Origin: an uncultured Bacteroidales bacterium
GTDB lineage: Bacteria > Bacteroidota > Bacteroidia > Bacteroidales > Paludibacteraceae
Assembly (NCBI GenBank): GCA_946411385.1
Contig: CAMKDV010000003.1
Location: forward strand, 174,545 to 238,544
Direction: 5' to 3'
Length of the DNA: 64,000 nt
Part shown: positions 17,409 to 27,911 of the stretch, one piece after another
Layout of the letters: each line of letters starts with the position of its first letter
How positions within the stretch are numbered: position 1 is the first letter of the stretch
Program-made: the position numbers and the translations under genes
The notes under the pieces: generated by a model
Databases searched by the model: none
The model's input: the letters and a program-made list of their open reading frames with translations, nothing else
Told to the model about the DNA's origin: nothing

Positions 17409-18797
17409 TCAATACGCATGTTCATCATCATGCTTGAGAATGGTTTTGATAGTTAGAATGATAATCTGTAAATCAAGCATGAGACTATAATTTTCGATAT
17501 ACCAAACATCTTTTTCTATACGCTCCTGCATCTGCCATAGATGCTCGGTCTCACCACGTGCGCCGGTTACTTGTGCCCAACCTGTAATGCCCGGTTTTGC
17601 CCAATGGCGTACCATATACTTATCCACCAGTTGCGAATACTCCTCCGTATGTTTCAGCATGTGCGGACGAGGACCTACTACGGACATTTCGCCACGCAAC
17701 ACATTGATAAACTGCGGCGTCTCGTCTATATTCGTGCGACGGAGAAAGTCACCGAACGGGAATTTACGAGGATCATTCTTCGTTGCCTGAAGCTCGTCGG
17801 CCTGATCATTCAGATGCATCGAACGGAACTTGTAACACGTAAACTCCTCCCCACGTATTCCGGTACGTTTCTGCTTGAAGAACACCGGCCCCTTGCTTGA
17901 TAGTTTGATTCCAATTGCACAAAAAATGTATATGAACGGGAATATTGTACACAAAAACGACAACGAGAATACTATATCGAACGCACGCTTAATGATGCGA
18001 TTAACCGGTTCATTCAAAGGTTCTTCGCGAATAGACAGAACGGGCATATTGCCAACCATCTCCACCTGCATCACATGATGCACATAGTTACGCACATTCG
18101 GAACGGAATAGAATCGTATCAGGTGGTTCTCGCAGTAGTTCATCAGCTCTAATATCTCCTTGTTATGTCTGCTTGTGAGATTACAGAAGATGATGTCAAC
18201 AGGCTGTTTTTTCAGATAGGGCTCTATATCAGCAATTGCGCCGAGACGAGGTAGCACATCGGTGAACTGGTTGTCAGTGCTTTCGTCAAAATACCCCTTC
18301 ACCCGGAAACCTGTTGTGGGGTTCTCGGACAGTTCATCATACAGATACCGCAGATTGTGTCCGGCACCGACAAACAACACCCGACGATTGCTTATACCAT
18401 ATGTGCGGAATCTACGGATTATACCTCGTGCCCCCATGCGACTAAAAAAAAGTGCCAACGCCAATGCAGCCCAAAGTATCGGCAAATACCATAAGTGCTC
18501 CATCGGTTGATATATATTAGCAGTATAGACTGCCAGCGCATACAGCCCGAACAGTAGAATGGAACTCAACAGAGCATGATTTGCTATCTGTGCAGCCTTA
18601 GCTAATGGCAAGTGCGCCATTGGGGGATAGAAGAGGAGGATGATGATGTAGCATATTCCCAGCCAAACATACCACCCTTGTATCATTGGTATCATACCTA
18701 TCGCCATACCTCCCCAATAGAGAAGGTAGATGACGAGCAAATCGACCAGAGCAACTAGCCATCGCCACAATGATTCACTATCCGAAAAAGTTGGCAT
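17409..18797 (-). CDS. Undecaprenyl-phosphate sugar phosphotransferase (WcaJ-like)
   Basis: Starts the polysaccharide by placing a sugar phosphate on undecaprenyl phosphate. 462 residues: four N-terminal membrane helices, a CoA-binding-like domain (VLFVGAGHNLRYL near 140), a fifth helix (IVFSLSFLCTIFPFIYIFCA) and the C-terminal catalytic domain with FFKQKRTG, YKFRSMH, RTNIDETPQFINVLRGEMSVVGPRP and KPGITGWAQVTGARGETE. It follows wzc by 9 bp and is the last gene before the upxY upstream segment. Confidence 0.95.
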   Translation of the reverse strand: MPTFSDSESLWRWLVALVDLLVIYLLYWGGMAIGMIPMIQGWYVWLGICYIIILLFYPPMAHLPLAKAAQIANHALLSSILLFGLYALAVYTANIYQPMEHLWYLPILWAALALALFFSRMGARGIIRRFRTYGISNRRVLFVGAGHNLRYLYDELSENPTTGFRVKGYFDESTDNQFTDVLPRLGAIADIEPYLKKQPVDIIFCNLTSRHNKEILELMNYCENHLIRFYSVPNVRNYVHHVMQVEMVGNMPVLSIREEPLNEPVNRIIKRAFDIVFSLSFLCTIFPFIYIFCAIGIKLSSKGPVFFKQKRTGIRGEEFTCYKFRSMHLNDQADELQATKNDPRKFPFGDFLRRTNIDETPQFINVLRGEMSVVGPRPHMLKHTEEYSQLVDKYMVRHWAKPGITGWAQVTGARGETEHLWQMQERIEKDVWYIENYSLMLDLQIIILTIKTILKHDDEHAY

Positions 18798-18806
18798 TAG
18801 TGGGTA

Positions 18807-21191
18807 CTATGATTCTTTGTGTTTTTCTCCGTAATAGCCATAACCATAACCTCCGTAACCATAACGGCCATAACCATAACGGCCATAACCGTAACGGCCA
18901 TAACCATAACCGTAACGACCATAGCCATAGCCACGCTTGCCGCCTGTAGAAGCATTCAGGATGCATGCCATATTGTGCATCTTCTGCTGCTCATAGATGT
19001 CTTGGATATACGGAAGCATCTCACGTGAGATATAGTTGGCACGGGTCACGAATATCGTCATATCTGCATACTTGTCCAAATGGAACGTATCCGATACCAG
19101 ATACAACGGTGATGTATCTACTACAATATAATCATACCGTTCTTTCAGCGCGTTGAACAACAGTTCCATGTTCGGAGACTGAATAAGTTCACCCGGGTTA
19201 GGAGGAATAGCGCCGGATGGCATCACATCCAGATTATCTACTGCGCCGGATGGGATAATCAGATCATCCAATGGCATGGTCGGGTCAATCAGGAACGAAG
19301 TCAAATGCCCTTTGAAGTCTATATGCAGATATTGCGACAAAGTAGGCTTGCGGATATCCAATCCTACAATGATAACTTTTTTCTTCAGTAAAGCCAACGA
19401 GGCAGCTATATTAATCGCTACATACGACTTTCCCTCACCGTTCAATGCGGATGTCACCAGCAATATCGGAGACTTTTTGTCGGGCAACATAAAGCGGAGA
19501 TTCGTGCGTATAGTTCGGAATAGTTCTGCCTGTGCCGAGTTGTTATGGCTGTCCACCGCCACCACATTATCAGAAGGCATATACAACACATGTCCTAGGA
19601 ATGGAGCTTTTACAACCGACTGGAACTCTCTTAAGTCCTTAACCTCATCATTTAGGTAATCTATCAGGAAGATAATGAGAAATGGAAACCCTAAACCTAT
19701 CGCTATAGCAATCAGCGTTATGCGCTTACTACGAGGAGCTATCGGACCTGATGTAATCGGCGCATCGATGGTCTTGGCAGGCATAACCGTAGAAGCCAAA
19801 GTCAGGGCATTCTCCTCACGCTTCTGATAGAGGTAAATGTATAGTTTCTCCTTTATCTCTTGCTGACGCTTTATTTCCACATACTTTCGCTCCTTCTCCG
19901 GCGTCTTGTACAATTGTGATGTCAGTTCCCTGTCTTTCTTCGCCAAATCAGACTTCTGTATTTGCAGCCCGCGACGGATGTTCGTAATAGAGGATAAGAT
20001 GGCTTGCCGTAAAGTGCTCGCTTCTTCTACCGACTGCGAATATGTCGGGTTCTGCTCCGTTGCGCTACGAGCTATGCGAATTTGTTTTAACAACAATGTA
20101 TTATAATCATTTATCAGTTTCTGCAATGCGCCATCTTTCACGCCAAGGTTAGACGGTATAAGTGCTTGTTCGTTATTCGGTTCATTCAAATAATCCGCCA
20201 AAAAGTCCAAAAGATTGATTTGGGTCTCCACATCCATCAATTCGCGCTGATAGTTTGTTTGATTCGACAGGACAAGACTAAGTTCGCGTGAAATATCAGT
20301 CAGGCCATTCTCTTTCATATACGTCTCCACCGCAGTTTCCACTTCACCTAACTCTGTCTCGACAATCTCCAATCGTTCATTAATAAAGTTCGCTGTATTG
20401 GTAGCCATGATATTTTTGTCTATCACCGCATCCAGATTATACAACTCAACAACTTTATTTAAGATATCTCGAGAACGTTGAGGCATATCACTATTCATGG
20501 TTAGAATAATAACATTGCTCTCTTTTTTAGCTGGACGGCACGCCAAGGCTCCAAGGTGATTATTTGCAATGGCGGGAACAGGAGCAGTCCATATTCGCAT
20601 CTTATCCCCCACCTTCATTGCACGCATTTCTGTAAAGGTCAACAAACCGGCTTGGGAAGGTATCGGGTCTTGCAAACCATTCGCATGAATCTCGGTTTCA
20701 ACACCGCGGTAATTAATCGTCAATGCATAATCGGTCTCGTTGCGCTCTATCTCAACAAACAACCCGCCTAACGTATCAAGCGCCCCCGGCTGGAACATTA
20801 GCGTTACATCTGGATTGGGATATTGCCCAACCCAACGCAGTCCGACCTTCTTTCGATATTCAGTTTGCAAATTAAGAGCTCTAACCGTCTGCTCCATAAT
20901 GGTATGGGAGCGAAGAATCTGTATTTCGTCATCAATAATCTTGCTCGTCTGATACCCCATCAACTCCAACATATCCGTCTGTAATGACGAGCGGGACATA
21001 TTATTGTCCGTTCGGATCATGATTGTAGATGATGTCGAAAACACATTTTGTTTAGTCTGCAAATATAGTACCGCCAGCCCAACACTTACCGCGGCACATA
21101 GCACAAACCAATACCACTTATGTAGGCAATGAAAGAGCAATCTGATATAATCAAACTCCTGAATATCTTGTTGTTTCTGTTGCTGAGCCAT
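18807..21191 (-). CDS. Wzc-like polysaccharide tyrosine autokinase / chain-length protein
   Basis: About 794 residues. An N-terminal Wzz domain (membrane helix WYWFVLCAAVSVGLAVLYL), a long coiled-coil region and a second helix near 500 lead into a cytoplasmic BY-kinase domain with Walker A SALNGEGKSYVAIN and Walker A' IIVGLDIRKPTLS, then VDTSPLYLVSD. The C-terminus is a tyrosine cluster, but unlike usual ones it is a Gly-Tyr-Gly-Arg low-complexity tail with about 19 tyrosines. I prefer the ATG at 21191, just after the wza stop; the ORF track start at 21215 overlaps wza by 17 bases. It works with Wza to control polymer length and export. Confidence 0.95.
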   Translation of the reverse strand: MAQQQKQQDIQEFDYIRLLFHCLHKWYWFVLCAAVSVGLAVLYLQTKQNVFSTSSTIMIRTDNNMSRSSLQTDMLELMGYQTSKIIDDEIQILRSHTIMEQTVRALNLQTEYRKKVGLRWVGQYPNPDVTLMFQPGALDTLGGLFVEIERNETDYALTINYRGVETEIHANGLQDPIPSQAGLLTFTEMRAMKVGDKMRIWTAPVPAIANNHLGALACRPAKKESNVIILTMNSDMPQRSRDILNKVVELYNLDAVIDKNIMATNTANFINERLEIVETELGEVETAVETYMKENGLTDISRELSLVLSNQTNYQRELMDVETQINLLDFLADYLNEPNNEQALIPSNLGVKDGALQKLINDYNTLLLKQIRIARSATEQNPTYSQSVEEASTLRQAILSSITNIRRGLQIQKSDLAKKDRELTSQLYKTPEKERKYVEIKRQQEIKEKLYIYLYQKREENALTLASTVMPAKTIDAPITSGPIAPRSKRITLIAIAIGLGFPFLIIFLIDYLNDEVKDLREFQSVVKAPFLGHVLYMPSDNVVAVDSHNNSAQAELFRTIRTNLRFMLPDKKSPILLVTSALNGEGKSYVAINIAASLALLKKKVIIVGLDIRKPTLSQYLHIDFKGHLTSFLIDPTMPLDDLIIPSGAVDNLDVMPSGAIPPNPGELIQSPNMELLFNALKERYDYIVVDTSPLYLVSDTFHLDKYADMTIFVTRANYISREMLPYIQDIYEQQKMHNMACILNASTGGKRGYGYGRYGYGYGRYGYGRYGYGRYGYGGYGYGYYGEKHKES

Positions 21192-21198
21192 AGTATTG

Positions 21199-22047
21199 TT
21201 ATTGGATACTTGCATTTCGAGACTTGTTCAACTCTTGCAATGTGAGAGAATTAGAATATACAGAAACTATCACCGTAGCCATAGAGCCAAGAGTCGTAAT
21301 CATTGACAAATAGAGCGGAATATTTTGCGATGATATGGCTCGCGCATTATTCGGCTCTACATAGATCACATCATTCTGGCGAATATAATAATACGGCGAC
21401 GCAAAGATTGCCTGCTCATTCAGATTCAGTCGGGCAAACTCCATCTTTCCATCCACCTCACGAGAGATGAGCACATTATTGCGCTTTCCGTATATCGTCA
21501 AATCGCCCGCCAAGCCCAATGCATCAAATATTGTCATCCCTTGCGAACTTACAGCATGACGTCCGGGATTCTTTACCTCACCTAGTATCGTCACGAAGAA
21601 GTTCATGAAATTGATATTGATAATAGGGTCTTTTACCGACCTACCTATTAACTGCGTCAAAGTATCTTTCAACATCGTGGTTGTCATGCCCTGTATGTGC
21701 AATTTTCCCAACACGGGAAAATCGATGTTTCCATCCGGATCCACCCAATAGCCCTGCAAAGAGCCTCCACCGGTCGCAGCAGCGACTTGACGCGCGCCCA
21801 AGTTCTGCACGTTTGCCACCGGCATATTGAAAGCTTGTACCGCCTCTACATCCAAAGCATTCACAAAGATGGACAACAAATCACCTTGCGTGATATAATT
21901 TTCCTTCTGCGGCGTATATGTCTGATTGATTGAATCAGCCGATGCTGCAGTCACATCCCGCAAGTAAGATAACTTCCTTTGCGACACGCAAGAAGATGCC
22001 AATAGGGCAACCACCAATAATATGATGCTACTCGTTTGTTTCATCAT
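21199..22047 (-). CDS. Wza-like polysaccharide export lipoprotein
   Basis: Outer-membrane secretin-like channel for capsule export. The signal peptide ends in a lipobox LLASSC, a Poly_export domain begins at YITQGDLLSIFV, an SLBB-like region NFFVTILGEVKNPGRHAV follows, and a C-terminal hydrophobic helix LSMITTLGSMATVIVSVY is present as in bacteroidete members. 282 residues is shorter than E. coli Wza (379), with fewer SLBB domains, which is common in Bacteroidales. It precedes wzc directly. Confidence 0.93.
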   Translation of the reverse strand: MMKQTSSIILLVVALLASSCVSQRKLSYLRDVTAASADSINQTYTPQKENYITQGDLLSIFVNALDVEAVQAFNMPVANVQNLGARQVAAATGGGSLQGYWVDPDGNIDFPVLGKLHIQGMTTTMLKDTLTQLIGRSVKDPIININFMNFFVTILGEVKNPGRHAVSSQGMTIFDALGLAGDLTIYGKRNNVLISREVDGKMEFARLNLNEQAIFASPYYYIRQNDVIYVEPNNARAISSQNIPLYLSMITTLGSMATVIVSVYSNSLTLQELNKSRNASIQ

Positions 22048-22055
22048 TCTCCGGA

Positions 22056-23252
22056 TTATTCTTGCTTAGGCAACGGGAACATCACTACATGCGAAGCACG
22101 AGCCATCTTTGCATCTCCTGACGGAACGATCTCTGTGCGAACCTCTATCTGCTCCTCCTGGATGCCGTTATCCAGCAATGCTTGCTTGATTGCCTCAGCA
22201 CGTGCAGCGGACAACTGCTTGTTGTATTCCAACGAGCCTGTACCCTTATCCGCCGTACCGGTTACAAGGAAATGATGCTTTCCTTCCGGATCATTCATCT
22301 TGATTACTCGCAGATAGGTGCGTAAATGCGCTTGCTCATACGATGATAGTTTCGATGAGTTGATGGCATAGTACACAGTCATTTCAAGCGTATCAGGAAG
22401 CCCGCCGTATACTTCTTTGGTCACCTGCTCTTTTATGCGTTTTGCCTCTGCTTCAGCCTTTGCCTTGCGCGCAAGCTCATCATTCTTCATGCGTAGTTCA
22501 TCCACCTGATGCAGTAGATCCTTGTTCTCATCTTTCAATCGGCTGACTTCCGGGCCATAGGGATTATACATTTTCTTCTTCCATCCCGCAGTATTGAAGC
22601 GATAGGTCACTCCCAGCAAAGCATTTAGCTCTACAGCCAGTCCTCCCTCCAATCCAAACTTGCGTGCAGAAGTTGCTGTTGCGCGCAAATCAAGGTTAAT
22701 TAGCCAATGCTCGTTGATATGGAAGCGGTTCAGAAAACCGAGACCACCACCTACCATGATATTATAAGCAGGATTGCCTACAATTCCTGCATGAATATAT
22801 GGCACAGCATCGTACTTACGATCTGGCTTATATCCGCCGAATTGTGTAGTCCAATCCCACAACATATCAATGTGCCCATAGTTATGCCATGCAGCATCAG
22901 GATGATCAGCCTTGAGGGCATTATCCTTCGACATCTTATATGGCAAATATCCGGTCATCCAGCCGAAACGCCCTGCTATGTAAGGGTTAAACCATTTTGT
23001 AGCAGTAATCTCACCTACGCCGCCGGTCGCATTATAAGGCGCACCTGTCATCTGGTCGTATCGCATATTGTCAATCAACACAGATACGCCACCGGCAATC
23101 GACAATTCCCAATTGTCCTTGAATTTGTTCGGCACATACGTCACCTTAATCGAATCCGGATTCTCCTCATCCATCGTCGGATTAACATCTTGTGCCGATA
23201 CTACATACGGCATAGCCAAAAGTGCCACAATTGCAAAAATAATCTTTTTCAT
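22056..23252 (-). CDS. OmpA-family outer-membrane protein
   Basis: 398 residues from the ATG at 23252: signal peptide KKIIFAIVALLAMPYVVSAQ, an outer-membrane barrel-like region (about 40-255), a short coiled coil (RLKDENKDLLHQVDELRMKN) and an OmpA C-terminal peptidoglycan-binding domain with VTGTADKGTGSLEYNKQLS. The ORF track start at 23357 lies within the promoter and is not plausible. It heads the capsule gene series and may anchor the export machinery to peptidoglycan, though it could be independent. A promoter lies about 75 nt upstream. Confidence 0.92.
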   Translation of the reverse strand: MKKIIFAIVALLAMPYVVSAQDVNPTMDEENPDSIKVTYVPNKFKDNWELSIAGGVSVLIDNMRYDQMTGAPYNATGGVGEITATKWFNPYIAGRFGWMTGYLPYKMSKDNALKADHPDAAWHNYGHIDMLWDWTTQFGGYKPDRKYDAVPYIHAGIVGNPAYNIMVGGGLGFLNRFHINEHWLINLDLRATATSARKFGLEGGLAVELNALLGVTYRFNTAGWKKKMYNPYGPEVSRLKDENKDLLHQVDELRMKNDELARKAKAEAEAKRIKEQVTKEVYGGLPDTLEMTVYYAINSSKLSSYEQAHLRTYLRVIKMNDPEGKHHFLVTGTADKGTGSLEYNKQLSAARAEAIKQALLDNGIQEEQIEVRTEIVPSGDAKMARASHVVMFPLPKQE

Positions 23253-23326
23253 TTTTGAAAGCAGATAATTATTCTTTATTTTTTCAAAGTTTTCACGTAA
23301 AAAATTCGCTTTTTCCAAAAAGCCTA

Positions 23327-23358
23327 CAAAGATACTATTTTTTTTTGACATTTGCAAA
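23327..23358 (-). promoter_or_regulatory. Bacteroidetes sigma-70-type promoter for the OmpA gene
   Basis: On the minus strand TTTG (23355-23358), exactly 20 nt, then TATCTTTG (23327-23334). The predicted transcript starts near 23320 and gives a leader of about 70 nt. It decides the ATG at 23252. Confidence 0.8.
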
Positions 23359-23458
23359 TAAAAATGAAACTTTTATTCTCAAACTTACATTTTTCGTCAT
23401 TTTTCATCCCCATACTCTGCAATCTGCTTATGTTCGCTCAACATCTAATATCTATCAT

Positions 23459-23493
23459 AAAAAACCAACAACCGGCGAAACAATCGTCGGTTG
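23459..23493 (-). terminator. Rho-independent terminator of groESL
   Basis: A 9-bp stem (23469-23477 with 23485-23493, one G-T pair) is followed on the minus strand by a T-rich stretch TTGGTTTTTT. It lies 29 bp after the groEL stop. Confidence 0.75.
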
Positions 23494-23521
23494 TCGGTCT
23501 CTACTGCCTGTATTTGCGGTA

Positions 23522-25174
<1,653 letters not shown>

Positions 25175-25197
25175 CTAGTCATCTAGTCGTTGGCCGA

Positions 25198-25473
25198 CTA
25201 GTTTAATTTTGCCAATACGTCGCTCTGCCGCATAATCAGCAGCTTCTCGCCGTCGAACTCCAGCTCTGTACCGCTATACTTACCATACAGCACCTCGTCT
25301 CCGGCTTTGAGCACCATGGCCTCATCTTTCGTGCCCGTACCTACGGCCAGCACTTTGCCACGTAACGGTTTCTCTTTTGCGCTATCCGGAATGATGATTC
25401 CGCCGATAGTCTTTTCTTCTGCAGCTGCGGGCTGAATCAGCACACGGTCTGCTAAGGGTTGAATGTTTGTCAT
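25198..25473 (-). CDS. groES: Co-chaperonin GroES
   Basis: 91-residue lid of the chaperonin. I use the ATG at 25473 ([15 protein letters not shown]); the ORF track adds 25 residues upstream that are not part of the family. The mobile-loop region [19 protein letters not shown] and the [14 protein letters not shown] segment are clear. It is transcribed from the sigma-54-like site at 25559. Confidence 0.98.
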   Translation of the reverse strand: MTNIQPLADRVLIQPAAAEEKTIGGIIIPDSAKEKPLRGKVLAVGTGTKDEAMVLKAGDEVLYGKYSGTELEFDGEKLLIMRQSDVLAKLN

Positions 25474-25558
25474 ACCATATTTGATTTTTTTAGTTTCCGT
25501 CTTTCCAAACGCATGATCACATACGGTTGCTCTCGTGCGTCTGTCCACCCTATATTAT

Positions 25559-25573
25559 GCAAAATCTGTGCCG
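25559..25573 (-). promoter_or_regulatory. Sigma-54-type promoter candidate for groESL
   Basis: The minus strand reads CGGCACAGATTTTGC: GG and GC elements 12 bases apart, as in the -24/-12 consensus TGGCAC-N5-TTGC. The start would fall about 73 nt before groES. No TTTG/TAnnTTTG promoter is found in this gap on the minus strand. Confidence 0.55.
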
Positions 25574-25593
25574 AAAATGCATGTGGATTGTTT

Positions 25594-25623
25594 TTGTCAG
25601 TTGGCCTGCCAAATTGTCAGTTG
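25594..25623. promoter_or_regulatory. Direct-repeat/dyad element upstream of groES
   Basis: TTGTCAGTTG occurs at 25594-25603 and 25614-25623, spaced exactly 20 bp (two helical turns), and the palindrome TTGGCCTGCCAA lies between and over them. It begins 20 bp upstream of the sigma-54-like site, so it may be a regulator binding site for heat-shock control. Confidence 0.55.
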
Positions 25624-25728
25624 TCGTAAAAATCGGATAAGGAACTTAAGAAATACACGTATGGAAACGATAAAAAATGTTATTTTTTATGAAAAAACGC
25701 ACAAAATCGCAACAAAATCGCGTAGAAA

Positions 25729-25760
25729 TTTGCAAGTACGATTTTTTTTTTGTATCTTTG
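25729..25760 (+). promoter_or_regulatory. Bacteroidetes sigma-70-type promoter for serine palmitoyltransferase
   Basis: TTTG (25729-25732), 20 nt, TATCTTTG (25753-25760). Transcription would start near 25767, about 63 nt before the ATG. Confidence 0.8.
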
Positions 25761-25829
25761 TAGCCTTAAATTGCCTTAGAGTGGTCTTTAGCCACCCTGA
25801 CATAAATAAAGCACATTATACATTAAAAT

Positions 25830-27008
25830 ATGGATTTGTTTGATAAATGCAATTTTGATTTGCTGAACAAGGTGCGCGACATGGGTATCTATCCCTATTT
25901 TCATTGCTTGGAATCGCGTCAAGCACCTGTTGTTACCATGGAAGGCAAGCGTATGATCATGTTGGGTAGCAACAACTACCTCGGATTTACGGAAGACCAG
26001 GAAGTTATCAATGCCGGCGTAGCCGCCCTCAAGCGTTATGGCACCGGCTGCTCGGGCAGCCGTTTCCTCAACGGTACACTTGACCTGCATCTGGAGTTGG
26101 AGAAAGAGCTGGCAGCGTTCACAGGCTATGAGGAAGCTATGACATGCTCTACTGGTTTCCAGACCAACCTTGCCATCATTTCGTCCATCTGCGGCAAAGA
26201 CGATTATATCCTCAACGACCGCGAAAACCATGCAAGCATCTATGATGCATGCCGCCTCACATACTCCACAGTACTGCGATACAAGCATTCGGATATGGAG
26301 GATCTGGAGAAAAAACTTCAGACCATTCCTGAGAATGCCGGCAAACTGATTGTTACGGATGGCGTCTTCTCCATGCGAGGTGATATATGCAAGTTGCCCG
26401 AAATAGTCAAGTTAGCAGAGAAATACGGTGCTCGTGTCATGGTGGACGATGCCCACGGATTCGGCGTTCTGGGTAAAGGTGGCCGCGGTACAGCCAATCA
26501 TTTCGGGTTGACCGACAAGGTGGATATCACCATGCTTACCTTCTCCAAGTCGCTTGCCTCCATCGGCGGATGTATGCTCACGTCTCATCGCGTAGCCGAC
26601 TATGTGCGGCACGTGTCACGCCCATTCATCTTCTCAGCAAGCATGACGCCTTGCTCCGCAGCTACAGCATTGGCTGCGCTGCATCGTCTTATAGAAGACC
26701 ACGAACGTCCGCAACGGCTCAATGACATCGCCGCCTATTTCCGTCAGCAATTGTTGGCTCATGACGTTAAGATCATTGAGGCCCCCACACCTATCGTGCC
26801 GATCTTTACCTACAACACGCTCGATACCTTGTATTTCGGCAAGGCCATGTTCGATGCCGGAGTCTATCTCAATCCCGTTATTGCCCCTGCATGTGTCGAA
26901 GGTGAGTGCTTGCTCCGTACCACGCTGATGGCCACCCACACCAAGCCCCTCATCGATGAAGCAACAGAGATTATCGCGCGCGTGCTCAAGCAAGGTGTAA
27001 AGATCTAG
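25830..27008 (+). CDS. Serine palmitoyltransferase-type alpha-oxoamine synthase
   Basis: PLP enzyme that condenses an acyl-CoA with an amino acid. 392 residues. GSNNYLGF, RYGTGCSGSRFLNGTLDLH, VDDAHGFGVLG and the lysine motif TFSKSLASIGG mark the family (KBL, BioF, SPT). Strong resemblance from memory to the Bacteroides serine palmitoyltransferase, plus the YPYFHCLES N-terminus, favour sphingolipid base synthesis (serine plus palmitoyl-CoA) over glycine acetyltransferase. An SDR follows 29 bp downstream, fitting the next reduction step. Confidence 0.85.
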   Translation: MDLFDKCNFDLLNKVRDMGIYPYFHCLESRQAPVVTMEGKRMIMLGSNNYLGFTEDQEVINAGVAALKRYGTGCSGSRFLNGTLDLHLELEKELAAFTGYEEAMTCSTGFQTNLAIISSICGKDDYILNDRENHASIYDACRLTYSTVLRYKHSDMEDLEKKLQTIPENAGKLIVTDGVFSMRGDICKLPEIVKLAEKYGARVMVDDAHGFGVLGKGGRGTANHFGLTDKVDITMLTFSKSLASIGGCMLTSHRVADYVRHVSRPFIFSASMTPCSAATALAALHRLIEDHERPQRLNDIAAYFRQQLLAHDVKIIEAPTPIVPIFTYNTLDTLYFGKAMFDAGVYLNPVIAPACVEGECLLRTTLMATHTKPLIDEATEIIARVLKQGVKI

Positions 27009-27037
27009 ATTTCCGAGGAATATTAAGCAGCGGAAAT

Positions 27038-27820
27038 ATGAATAAGACTTTGGTCATAACAGGCGGTAGTTCAGGCATAGGCTTGGCTACCGCCACGCTT
27101 TTTCAGCAAAACGGCTGGACGGTATACGAACTCAGCCGACATGGCAAGAGCCACGACGGCATCACCCATATTGATTGTGATGTCGTTTCTCCGGAATCCG
27201 TTCGTGCAGCTATTCACGAGGTATTGCAGCTCAGCCCTACTATTGATGTGCTCATCTCCAATGCAGGATACGGCATATCCGGTGCCATCGAGTTTACCTC
27301 GCCTGAAGATGCCAAGCATCAGATGGATGTCAACTTCTTCGGTGCGCTCAACATCGTCCAGGCTGTCCTTCCGCAAATGCGCCGGCAGCAGCACGGACGC
27401 ATTCTCTTCACGTCTTCAGTGGCCGCCGTACTGCCTGTCCCTTACCAGGCTTTCTACTCCGCTTCCAAAGCCGCCGTCAACGCCATGGCGCTGGCGCTGG
27501 CCAACGAGGTACGTCCTTTCCATATCTATGTAGGCTGTCTCATGCCCGGCGATGTCGCCACAGGGTTCACCGATGCACGCTACAAATCGGAGAAAGGTGC
27601 AGATGTATATGCCAACATCGGCAAAGCTGTCTCTGCCATGGAGAAAGACGAGAAAAACGGCATGAAACCCGAGCAGATGGCTGGCATCTTTTACAAGATG
27701 GCTACACGCCGCAATCCTTCCCCCTATTACATCGGCGGACTGCCGTACAAGGTCTTCTGTTTCCTCAATCGCATCCTGCCTACCCGTTTCGTCAATTGGG
27801 TAGAAGGAACAATGTATTGA
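27038..27820 (+). CDS. Short-chain dehydrogenase, candidate 3-ketosphinganine reductase
   Basis: 260-residue classical SDR: cofactor motif TGGSSGIGLA (residues 8-17), NAG in SNAGYGISG, catalytic serine in SSVAAVLP and YSASKAA (YxxxK). The C-terminal part has a hydrophobic segment (YYIGGLPYKVFCFLNRILP), as in SDRs that act on lipids. Being in an operon with serine palmitoyltransferase, it is a candidate for reducing 3-ketosphinganine to sphinganine. That role is inferred from position only. Confidence 0.8.
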   Translation: MNKTLVITGGSSGIGLATATLFQQNGWTVYELSRHGKSHDGITHIDCDVVSPESVRAAIHEVLQLSPTIDVLISNAGYGISGAIEFTSPEDAKHQMDVNFFGALNIVQAVLPQMRRQQHGRILFTSSVAAVLPVPYQAFYSASKAAVNAMALALANEVRPFHIYVGCLMPGDVATGFTDARYKSEKGADVYANIGKAVSAMEKDEKNGMKPEQMAGIFYKMATRRNPSPYYIGGLPYKVFCFLNRILPTRFVNWVEGTMY

Positions 27821-27850
27821 TAGCCGGACTTGGCGGTTATCTCTTATTTA

Positions 27851-27889
27851 CACAACAATAGCCTGCCCGAATGGCAGGCTATTGTTGTG
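27851..27889. terminator. Bidirectional hairpin terminator
   Basis: A perfect 17-bp stem (27851-27867 with 27873-27889) and 5-nt loop CGAAT lies between two convergent genes. No clear T-tract follows on either strand. Confidence 0.75.
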
Positions 27890-27911
27890 TAACATGGATC
27901 TAATAACCGTT

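Noticed and set aside
23253-23357. Upstream extension of the OmpA-family ORF
   Set aside because: It runs through the promoter boxes and places 35 residues before a perfect signal peptide.
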